Below are positions 27,973-34,400 of a DNA stretch of 64,000 nucleotides, one piece after another. The translations under genes were made by a program, and so were the position numbers. Position 1 is the first letter of the stretch. Each line of letters begins with the position of its first letter. Source of the stretch: Bacteroidota bacterium. GTDB taxonomy: Bacteria > Bacteroidota > Bacteroidia > AKYH767-A > 2013-40CM-41-45. The stretch covers positions 620,001 to 684,000 of the forward strand of contig JADJON010000003.1 in NCBI GenBank assembly GCA_016713765.1, given 5' to 3'. The notes beneath the pieces are model-generated. The model was not told the DNA's origin, did no database searches, and saw only the letters and a list, made by a program, of their open reading frames with translations.

Positions 27973-28112
27973 TGAATAGTGAACAGTGAACAGTGAACAG
28001 TAAACAGTAAACAGTAAATAGTAAATAGTAAATAGTAAATAGCGAATAGCGAATAGCGAATAGCGAATAGCGAATAGCGAATAGCGAAAAATAAACTGTA
28101 AACAGTGAATAG
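27966..28112 (+). repeat. Heptamer array D: 21 units of TRAAYAG type (TGAATAG, TGAACAG, TAAACAG, TAAATAG, CGAATAG)
   Basis: 147 bases in exact 7-base register; unit variants occur in blocks (2, 3, 2, 4, 6 copies and so on), which suggests stepwise local duplication. Includes the stop codon of the GNAT gene. Opposite orientation to the array at 29450-29477 on the other side of the IS element. Confidence 0.95.
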
Positions 28113-28122
28113 TGAATTTTAG

Positions 28123-28147
28123 CTGCCGAAGCTTTAGCGTAGGCAGG
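28123..28147. repeat. REP-like 25-mer, copy 1
   Basis: Identical in 24 of 25 bases to 44095-44119 (difference at 28140/44112). Ends form CTGCC/GGCAG arms around an AGCTTTAGC core, so it can fold; both copies are intergenic and next to heptamer arrays. Confidence 0.8.
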
Positions 28148-28257
28148 ATGGAATAGTGAAAAATAGTGCGACCGACTGCTTTCGCAAGGGTTATGGAAAA
28201 ATTATTTGCAAATTTTATCCTATGTAATAGTTAGAACTTCACCTGACAGACAGGGTT

Positions 28258-28321
28258 GGTTAAAAGTTATTTCCGGTCTGACGGATTTTTAAGGATCCGT
28301 CGCCCGGAATAACTTTTAACC
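28258..28321 (-). terminator. Long hairpin over the transposase stop codon
   Basis: 28258-28276 pairs with 28304-28321 (one-base bulge), with a second inner stem (28280-28286 with 28295-28301). The stop codon at 28316-28318 lies in the outer arm. It could stop transcription from either side and protect the element from read-through. Confidence 0.7.
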
Positions 28322-29363
28322 GGTTGCTAATTTATCGAGCATTTTACTTTGCGCCAAGGGTATGCTGTCCAGGAATGTCTCCATTGGTGTTTTACCAAAG
28401 CAGTATTTTCCGGTGTGTGTCCTTTCACAGTTGTACTCTTCTATCCACTGATCCAGATCCTTCTGTAATTCCTCCAGCGATCCAAAGACCTTTTTTCGGA
28501 AGGCAACCGCATAAAACTCGTTCTGGATTGTCCGATGGAAGCGTTCGCAGATGCCGTTGGTTTGAGGATGCCGGGCCTTGGTACGGCTATGATCGATATC
28601 CTCCAGTGTCAGATAAAGACTGTACTCATGACTCTCCCGCTTGCCGTTGTACTCTGTACCCCGGTCTGTGAGTACCCGAAGCAGCGGCAAGCCATGCTCC
28701 TCAAAGAACGGTAGCACCTTGTCGTTGAGCATATCGGCTGCCGTCAAGGCGTTCTTACGGTCATACAATTTGGCAAAGGCTACTTTGCTGTAGGTGTCGA
28801 TGAAGGTCTGCTGGTAAATCCGGCCTACACCCTTGATATTGCCCACATAATACGTGTCCTGGGCTCCAAGGTAACCGGGGTGCTCGGTTTCAATCTCGCC
28901 AATGGCTTCCTGCTGTTCCCGTTTCTTTTCCATGGCAACCAGTTGCGCTTCGGTGAGAATCAGTCCGTCTTGGGCCACTTTCGCCTCCAAAGCGCTCAAG
29001 CGCTTGGCAAAGGTCTCCAGATCATGCCGCATCCAGATATACCGTACCCCGGCCGGTGAAACAGAAATCCCCTTCTTACGCAACTCGTTCGATGCACGAA
29101 GCTGACCGTAGGCCGGATAGTCTGTGGCCATCTGTACGATGGCGTTCTCCCAGGCTATATCCATCCGATTGGCCAGTATCGGCTTCTTCCGACTGATCTC
29201 TTGCAGAGCCGTCTCCCCCACCGGTATCGTACAACTCTTTGATCCGATAGAAACTATCCCGTGAATAGCCCATCACTTTGCACGCCTGGGATACATTACC
29301 CAATTGTTCGGCTAACTTCAACAAGCCTAACTTGGTTTTGATTAACTTAGCTTCTGTATTCAT
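28316..29363 (-). CDS. IS481-family DDE transposase, interrupted by one frameshift
   Basis: Pieces 29076-29363 and 28316-29221 join into 348 residues when one base is removed from the G5 run (C5 at 29215-29219 on the plus strand), giving [18 protein letters not shown]-terminal helix-turn-helix ([21 protein letters not shown]), then the RNase H-like catalytic core with D in [13 protein letters not shown] in [11 protein letters not shown] and E in [18 protein letters not shown]481 members use one uninterrupted frame, and the family is not known for a frameshift signal at this site, so an assembly error or a dead copy are the likely explanations. Confidence 0.9.
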
Positions 29364-29449
29364 TGTCTGACAGTTTAGGGGTTATTGTTATGTTTCGTAT
29401 CCTAAAGATAACCCTTATCTGTCAGATTAAATACTAACTAGTACATATC

Positions 29450-29477
29450 CTATTTACTGTTCACTGTTTACTGTTAA
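29450..29477 (+). repeat. Heptamer array E: 4 units of CTRTTYA type
   Basis: CTATTTA, CTGTTCA, CTGTTTA, CTGTTAA in register, partly overlapping the target duplication of the IS and ending 23 bases before lysC. It is the inverted form of array D, so before the IS insertion the two arrays faced each other and could pair. Confidence 0.85.
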
Positions 29478-29500
29478 CTAAAATCGAATAATCAATCCCC

Positions 29501-30772
29501 ATGCTCGTCTTCAAATTCGGTGGTGCTTCAGTCAAGGATGCGGATGCGGTGCGCAATGTGGCCGCGATTCTTGCCGAGTATAAGCGTGAACAACTGGTCG
29601 TCGTAGTTTCGGCCATGGGAAAAACGACCAACGCGCTGGAGGCGGTCGTTGACGCGTACATGAATCGCTCCTCCGATCTCGCCGACAAACTGCAGGTGGT
29701 TCGCGAATTCCACGAACAAATACTGGACGGCCTCGGATTCGAAGCCAATCATCCGGTTCGGACCGAGATCAACAATGTGTTCGTGGAGATCGACTGGGTA
29801 TTGGAAGAAGAACCCAGTCGGGGATACGGCTATAGCTACGACCAGATTGTCGCGCAAGGCGAACTGCTTTCCACCCGCATCGTGAGCGCTTACCTCGAAA
29901 AAGCCGGCTATGCCAACACCTGGCTCGACGCGCGCGACGTCATCCAGACCGACAACAACTACCGCGAGGCAAAAGTGAACTGGGACACCACCACCAAACT
30001 GGTCCGCTGGCGGATCCCGGAACTGATGAAAAAGCATAACATCATCATCACCCAGGGCTTTATCGGTGCCACCTCTGAAAACTTCACGACCACATTGGGC
30101 CGGGAAGGTTCCGATTATTCAGCCGCGATCTTTTCCTTCTGCCTCGACGCGCAGGAAATGACCGTTTGGAAGGACGTTCCCGGCGTCCTCAGCGCCGACC
30201 CTAAGTTCTACGACGACGCCGTCAAGCTCGAACAGATCAGCTACCACGACGCGATCGAACTGACCTACTATGGCGCAACGGTCATCCATCCCAAAACGAT
30301 CAAACCGCTCGAGAACAAAGGCATCCCGATGCGGGTACGCTCGTTCAAAGCGCCCCAGGAGAAAGGAACGAGCATCGGCAACTACCAGGCGACCAAACCC
30401 CTGGTACCCTGCTTTATCTTCAAAACAGATCAGATCCTGCTCTCCATTTCTGCGAAGGACTTCTCCTTCATTGCCGAGGACAACCTCAGCCGGATCTTCT
30501 CACTCTTCGCCGAACACCGCGCCAAGGTGAACCTGATGCAGAATTCCGCCATCAGCTTCTCCATCTGTCTCGACAACGATCCGCACAAAGTCCCCACGCT
30601 ACTCGAAGCCCTGGGCCGGGATTTCCGTGTACTCTACAACGACCAACTGAAACTGGTTACTGTCCGCCATTACTATCCGTCCACCATCGAACAACTGACC
30701 AAAGGAAAAACGATCCTGCTCGAACAGCGAAGCCGCCAGACGGCACAGGTGGTGATTCGGGAAACTTACTGA
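29501..30772 (+). CDS. lysC: Aspartate kinase (monofunctional, ACT-domain)
   Basis: 423 residues. N-terminal amino acid kinase domain starting VFKFGGASVKDADAVRN (phosphate loop KFGG), with TTLGREGSDYSAA in the substrate site, and a C-terminal ACT region from about 310 (QILLSISAKDFSFI, NLMQNSAISFSI). First step of the aspartate pathway to Lys, Thr and Met; the ACT domains imply feedback control. The upstream region is the IS and heptamer array E, so its promoter may have been changed by the insertion. Its last seven bases overlap the convergent SecB-like gene. Confidence 0.94.
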   Translation: MLVFKFGGASVKDADAVRNVAAILAEYKREQLVVVVSAMGKTTNALEAVVDAYMNRSSDLADKLQVVREFHEQILDGLGFEANHPVRTEINNVFVEIDWVLEEEPSRGYGYSYDQIVAQGELLSTRIVSAYLEKAGYANTWLDARDVIQTDNNYREAKVNWDTTTKLVRWRIPELMKKHNIIITQGFIGATSENFTTTLGREGSDYSAAIFSFCLDAQEMTVWKDVPGVLSADPKFYDDAVKLEQISYHDAIELTYYGATVIHPKTIKPLENKGIPMRVRSFKAPQEKGTSIGNYQATKPLVPCFIFKTDQILLSISAKDFSFIAEDNLSRIFSLFAEHRAKVNLMQNSAISFSICLDNDPHKVPTLLEALGRDFRVLYNDQLKLVTVRHYYPSTIEQLTKGKTILLEQRSRQTAQVVIRETY

Positions 30773-31176
30773 TTACTTGATTTTTTCTTTTTCAAAGCGA
30801 AATCAACAAAATTTACGGGAGGTAATATAAGTGGCCCTAAACCCGCCTTTACAGCCGTGCTAGCAACGTGCTCCCTGATAAACGGAAAGATAATAGAAGG
30901 CGCGTTCACATTTGCGAAATCTGTTGTACTTAACTTAGGTTGACCAATTACATTAAAACTACCTCCAAAAGTACAGGACATTGTGGCAACCTCTTGATCT
31001 TCAATTTTAAAACTGACAGAGAAAAATAGTTTACATAGAATTTCCTTTTCATTGATCACTACTGAATAATCGATATTTGGAGTGACACTAAGCTCCTTCT
31101 TAAAGTCGATGATCTCATCTCGATCTAATTGTGAACTTAGAAGCCAAATTGCAGTTGGTTGATAACCTGTATTCAT
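30766..31176 (-). CDS. SecB-fold chaperone (SecB-like)
   Basis: 136 residues. The C-terminal half matches the SecB signature: N-A-P-S-I-I-F-P-F-I-R-E (91-102) followed by L-G-P-L-I-L-P-P-V-N-F (113-123). SecB binds unfolded polypeptides as a tetramer. It is not in a Sec context and is AT-rich, so it is more likely a dedicated chaperone such as those of toxin-antitoxin-chaperone (TAC) modules than the housekeeping SecB. Third gene of a three-gene operon, 11 bases after the middle gene. The basic tail (KKKKSSNQ) is unusual, because E. coli SecB ends acidic. Its 3' end overlaps lysC by seven bases. Confidence 0.8.
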   Translation of the reverse strand: MNTGYQPTAIWLLSSQLDRDEIIDFKKELSVTPNIDYSVVINEKEILCKLFFSVSFKIEDQEVATMSCTFGGSFNVIGQPKLSTTDFANVNAPSIIFPFIREHVASTAVKAGLGPLILPPVNFVDFALKKKKSSNQ

Positions 31177-31187
31177 ATGTTATTTTT

Positions 31188-31766
31188 TCATGCTGCTAGA
31201 GCATAATTTTCGTCAGTAATATCCTCCACACTTCCAATGTCAACATTCGACTTCATGCCAATGTTGAGCCAATTGAAAGTGAATTCGTTGAATGATAAAC
31301 TCCCCATTGTATGAGACAATAAGAAGTTGCTACACTCTAACACCTTAAATTGAATCTGATTGTCTGTCTTCTTTGGAAAAGCAAATTCATAACCAGGCAA
31401 ATGATACCAGCTTGGATTATCATATGGTATCCAATCTTTATCACCTGGTATTAATATTGGAAAGTAATTACCCCAATAGAGCTGAATTTCCGAGCTATGC
31501 GATTTCCATAGTTTTCTAGAATTAGTAGAAAACACAGGGGAATTCTTATCTATTACACAAATCGAGTGGTTATCAAAATCACTCTCGAACTTAATTACCA
31601 GATCATTTAGAATATCCCTAGTAGTTTCATCAAGAATCTGAAACGATGGTTTTACAATCAAAAAATGAACATAAGAACCTTCGTCAAAGAAATAGGCCAC
31701 CTCTTCTAGCTGAGTCTTATCAACGTTTTCAATTATCCAATCATTAATATACTCTATCGGTTCCAT
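31188..31766 (-). CDS. Unrecognised protein ending in an SsrA-like degron (DENYALAA)
   Basis: 192 residues, no signal peptide or membrane segment, acidic and aromatic-rich. The first half alternates predicted strands and helices (VAYFFDEGSYVHFLIVKPSF, LNDLVIKFESDFDNHSICVID) in a way that recalls a very degenerate nucleotidyltransferase, without the GS or D-x-D motifs; this is speculation. The final residues 185-192, D-E-N-Y-A-L-A-A, equal the end of the E. coli tmRNA tag (AANDENYALAA), a ClpXP recognition signal. It starts three bases after the HEPN stop and precedes the SecB-like gene, so it is the probable antitoxin or effector of the module. Confidence 0.65.
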   Translation of the reverse strand: MEPIEYINDWIIENVDKTQLEEVAYFFDEGSYVHFLIVKPSFQILDETTRDILNDLVIKFESDFDNHSICVIDKNSPVFSTNSRKLWKSHSSEIQLYWGNYFPILIPGDKDWIPYDNPSWYHLPGYEFAFPKKTDNQIQFKVLECSNFLLSHTMGSLSFNEFTFNWLNIGMKSNVDIGSVEDITDENYALAA

Positions 31767-31769
31767 TTT

Positions 31770-32186
31770 CTAGGAGGTTGTTAGAATGTAATTTAAAAGA
31801 ATCCTATGCACATCTTTAGCTATAGAATATGCATTGCTACTCTTCTCAATAGTAATCTCAAGATTTTCATAGTCAGCTTGATTCCTGAGAGATTGTAATT
31901 CTGAAATTCTGTTTACATCACTTATTATTTCTCTTCTATCTATTGATATTCTCTCAATTGCAATCTTTTTATAATAAGCATGAGTTCCTCCTTTCATTTC
32001 CCTACTTCGTATTTCTCGCCACATTTCAGAATCAGACTTACCGACTATTACTTTAACTATGTGTATTAGTAACTGTAAACAACTGTAATATGAACAATGA
32101 ATAGAAGAGCAATGACTTGGGGGGTCAAATCTTAACGAATTGGCAGCGTTTAAGTTAGCTTTTGCTTTTTCAATTAAAAAACTCAT
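31770..32186 (-). CDS. HEPN-domain protein, putative toxin or RNase
   Basis: 138 residues, all-helical. An N-terminal helix SSIHCSYYSCLQLLIHI (about 27-43) resembles the YYA-F-ALL helix of UPF0332/HEPN proteins, and R101-N-Q-A-D105-Y106 matches their C-terminal R-x-x-A-D-Y motif, near the catalytic R-x4-6-H position of HEPN RNases. HEPN proteins often act as toxins in toxin-antitoxin and defence systems. The ATG at 32186 is used; a TTG 12 bases upstream is less likely. First gene of the AT-rich three-gene operon. Confidence 0.7.
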   Translation of the reverse strand: MSFLIEKAKANLNAANSLRFDPPSHCSSIHCSYYSCLQLLIHIVKVIVGKSDSEMWREIRSREMKGGTHAYYKKIAIERISIDRREIISDVNRISELQSLRNQADYENLEITIEKSSNAYSIAKDVHRILLNYILTTS

Positions 32187-32288
32187 AAAATGAATCAAAT
32201 TCTTATAAAGTTACACAATAGATACTTATTTCGTTAAGATTTTAACAATATTAACTATATACGCTTCATCACTAATTAATAATATTGA

Positions 32289-33245
32289 TTAGGAAACATT
32301 CATTATATCTAATATTTTGATAATCAAACATTTACATATCCTTTCGTGCGATTCAAAACTCCAACCCGCAATGTGCGGCGACAAGACGACCCGGTCGGAG
32401 CCGGCCAGGTATTTCCAGGTGTCTGAATCGAGGAATCCCGCTGTCCTGGGATCGAATTTTTCAAAGCTGAGGTCTTCGTATTCCAGCACGTCGAGACAAG
32501 CGCCGGTGACTTTGCCTGCTTTCATCGCGGCAACCAGGTCGTCGGTTCGGACGCATTTCCCCCGGGCAGTATTGATCAGGACGATGGACTTCCGGAAACG
32601 GTCCAGGAACCCGGCATTCACCATGTATTCGGTATCCGGCGCCAGCGGAACATGCAGGCTCACGATGTCGCAGCTTTCGTATAACTCGAACAGGTCGGAC
32701 TCCTTCGCATACGGATCGCTGTAGTTCTTGCGGTACTTGTCGTAGGCCAGTACCTCGCAATCGAAACCGACCAGCTTGCGGGCAAACGCTCCACCCATGT
32801 TCCCGTATCCGATCAAGCCCACGGTTTTACCGCCCAGCTCCGTACCGCGGTTGGCTTCGCGTTGCCATTCACCGGATCGTACCTGCCGATCGGCCCGGCC
32901 CAGATTGTTCAGCAGCATCAACAACATGCCCAACGCGTGTTCACCAACGGCATCCCGATTGCCTTCCGGCGAATTCAGGCAGCGCACACCTTTCGCTTCC
33001 GCATACGGCACGTCGATGCTTTCCATGCCCGCGCCGGCACGGGCAATGAACTTGAGCGCGACCGCAGCATCCAACAGCTCCCGGTCGATGCGGATCCGGC
33101 TACGGATCACCATGCCGACCGCATCACCACATTGCCGCAACAGCTCTTCTCTGCTCCAGCCACTGGCTTCCACGCAGACGAATCCCGCCCGCTCCAGGCC
33201 TTGCCGGAGTGCAGGATGAACCGTATCGATGAAAAGAACCCGCAT
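32289..33245 (-). CDS. NAD-dependent 2-hydroxyacid dehydrogenase
   Basis: 318 residues. Rossmann motif GLIGYGNMGG, then the catalytic triad: R in NTARGK, E in LDVLEYED and H in SPHIAGW. Related to phosphoglycerate/erythronate dehydrogenases but without an ACT domain, and distinct from serA at 26280. The ATG at 33245 starts the standard MRVLFIDTVHP. The last dozen codons (CLIIKILDIMNVS) are as AT-rich as the island that follows, so the 3' end may have been replaced at the junction. Likely co-transcribed after rsmA. Confidence 0.85.
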   Translation of the reverse strand: MRVLFIDTVHPALRQGLERAGFVCVEASGWSREELLRQCGDAVGMVIRSRIRIDRELLDAAVALKFIARAGAGMESIDVPYAEAKGVRCLNSPEGNRDAVGEHALGMLLMLLNNLGRADRQVRSGEWQREANRGTELGGKTVGLIGYGNMGGAFARKLVGFDCEVLAYDKYRKNYSDPYAKESDLFELYESCDIVSLHVPLAPDTEYMVNAGFLDRFRKSIVLINTARGKCVRTDDLVAAMKAGKVTGACLDVLEYEDLSFEKFDPRTAGFLDSDTWKYLAGSDRVVLSPHIAGWSFESHERICKCLIIKILDIMNVS

Positions 33246-33298
33246 ATCGGATAGCTTACCGCCAAGTTCGGAATAATCCGGCATATGTACCGGCGCGA

Positions 33299-34084
33299 TC
33301 AGTTACCGGGAAGCTGTGCCACGGCATTCGTGAGGATTTCAAACTGCTGCCAGCTCAGGGCTTCTGCCCGCAGTTCCAAATAGGGTAACCCGGCCATTTG
33401 CTCTTTGGGCACCAGCGATGACAAGGCATTGCGAAGTGTCTTGCGTCGTTGATTGAACGCCGCTTTGATGACCCGCTTGAAGAGTACTTCGTCGCAAGAC
33501 GGCACCTCGGCATCCTTCCGCTTACACACGATCACCGCGGAACGCACCTTCGGTGGCGGCTGGAACGCTTCCTGCGGCAGTGACAACAACAACTGCACAT
33601 CGTACCAGGCCTGCATCAGCACGCTGAGAATGCCGTAATCCCGGTTACCAGGACGCGACGCGATCCGTACCGCCACTTCCTCCTGGAACATGCCGACCAC
33701 TTGCGGAACGCGATCACGAAATTCGAGTACGCGAAACAGGATCTGTGTCGAGATGTTGTACGGAAAATTGCCGATCACGGCGAACTGCCCGGAGAATATC
33801 GTAGCGGGATCCCATTGCAGATAATCCGCCTCGACAATCTGTTCCGAGTGTGCGGGGTAATGCTTGCGCAAGAAGGAGATGGACTCCGTATCAATATCCA
33901 GGAGGATCGTCCGAAGGTCCTCCCGCTTCAAAAGGTATTTGCTTAAGACACCCGTTCCCGGGCCGATCTCGACAACATCACGATAACCATTCGCGTCCAG
34001 CGCGTCAACGATCCGTCCTGCCGCATCCTCGTCGATCAGGAAGTGCTGGCCCAGGTGTTTTTTCGCGCGAACGGGCTGACTCAT
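33299..34084 (-). CDS. rsmA: 16S rRNA (adenine1518-N6/1519-N6) dimethyltransferase
   Basis: 261 residues with QHFLIDEDAAGRIVDAL, the SAM loop EIGPGTGVLSKYLL and the catalytic N-F-P-Y-N-I (motif IV), then the C-terminal helical domain (VGMFQEEVAVRIAS, AAFNQRRKTLRN). It methylates two adjacent adenines in helix 45 of 16S rRNA during ribosome assembly (KsgA). Two bases separate it from the DUF4286 gene upstream. Confidence 0.96.
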   Translation of the reverse strand: MSQPVRAKKHLGQHFLIDEDAAGRIVDALDANGYRDVVEIGPGTGVLSKYLLKREDLRTILLDIDTESISFLRKHYPAHSEQIVEADYLQWDPATIFSGQFAVIGNFPYNISTQILFRVLEFRDRVPQVVGMFQEEVAVRIASRPGNRDYGILSVLMQAWYDVQLLLSLPQEAFQPPPKVRSAVIVCKRKDAEVPSCDEVLFKRVIKAAFNQRRKTLRNALSSLVPKEQMAGLPYLELRAEALSWQQFEILTNAVAQLPGN

Positions 34085-34086
34085 GT

Positions 34087-34392
34087 TCAGTCGATCACTT
34101 CGAGAAGTGTCCGGAAAGCGACAAATTTATTCGGGTAGCGGCGCAAGGCATCAGCCCGCAACTTCTCCGCGAACTCGCGTTCATACCGCTGGAAGTCCTC
34201 CATGCTCGCGCAGGAATATTGAATCGAATAGGTAGTACCGCCGCTTTCCTCCTGACTCATCACACGCAACATCCGGTTTCCGGAAAACAGTCCGGTGGCC
34301 AGTACGTCCGGAATATGAACGGACCGCATCCAGTGCAGCCATTCATCGTGCACACTATCGTCGATATTGACAGTCACATTGTAAATGATCAT
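34087..34392 (-). CDS. DUF4286 family protein
   Basis: 101 residues starting MIIYNVTVNIDDSVHDEWLHWM, the usual DUF4286 opening; ferredoxin-like alpha/beta, cytosolic. The ATG at 34392 is chosen over a TTG 12 bases upstream that would overlap the TPR gene stop. Function unknown; commonly next to rsmA and serS in Bacteroidota (general knowledge). Confidence 0.85.
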   Translation of the reverse strand: MIIYNVTVNIDDSVHDEWLHWMRSVHIPDVLATGLFSGNRMLRVMSQEESGGTTYSIQYSCASMEDFQRYEREFAEKLRADALRRYPNKFVAFRTLLEVID

Positions 34393-34400
34393 CGCTTCGT

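Larger units (their letters stand above)
28223..29445 (-). mobile_element. IS481-family insertion sequence with 7-bp target duplication
   Basis: A 1223-bp element. Imperfect terminal inverted repeats begin TGTAATAGTTAG at the left and end CTAACTAGTACA at the right, with an inner CTGACAG/CTGTCAG match (28243-28249 and 29419-29425). Both ends are flanked by TATCCTA (28216-28222 and 29446-29452), a clear target-site duplication. It carries one transposase gene on the minus strand. The intact duplication and good ends suggest a fairly recent insertion into intergenic heptamer DNA. Confidence 0.93.

Noticed and set aside
27966..28112. CRISPR array
   Set aside because: The units are seven bases long with no spacers; this is a plain tandem repeat, as are the other arrays. 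No cas genes are present.
29215..29219. Programmed frameshift in the IS481 transposase
   Set aside because: IS481 elements use a single frame, and five unrelated genes nearby carry the same kind of homopolymer indel; error is the simpler explanation.
31188..31211. A tmRNA (ssrA) gene encoding the YALAA tag
   Set aside because: The tag codons are the in-frame end of a 192-residue protein; no tRNA-like acceptor arm, T-loop or second half of tmRNA is seen around them.
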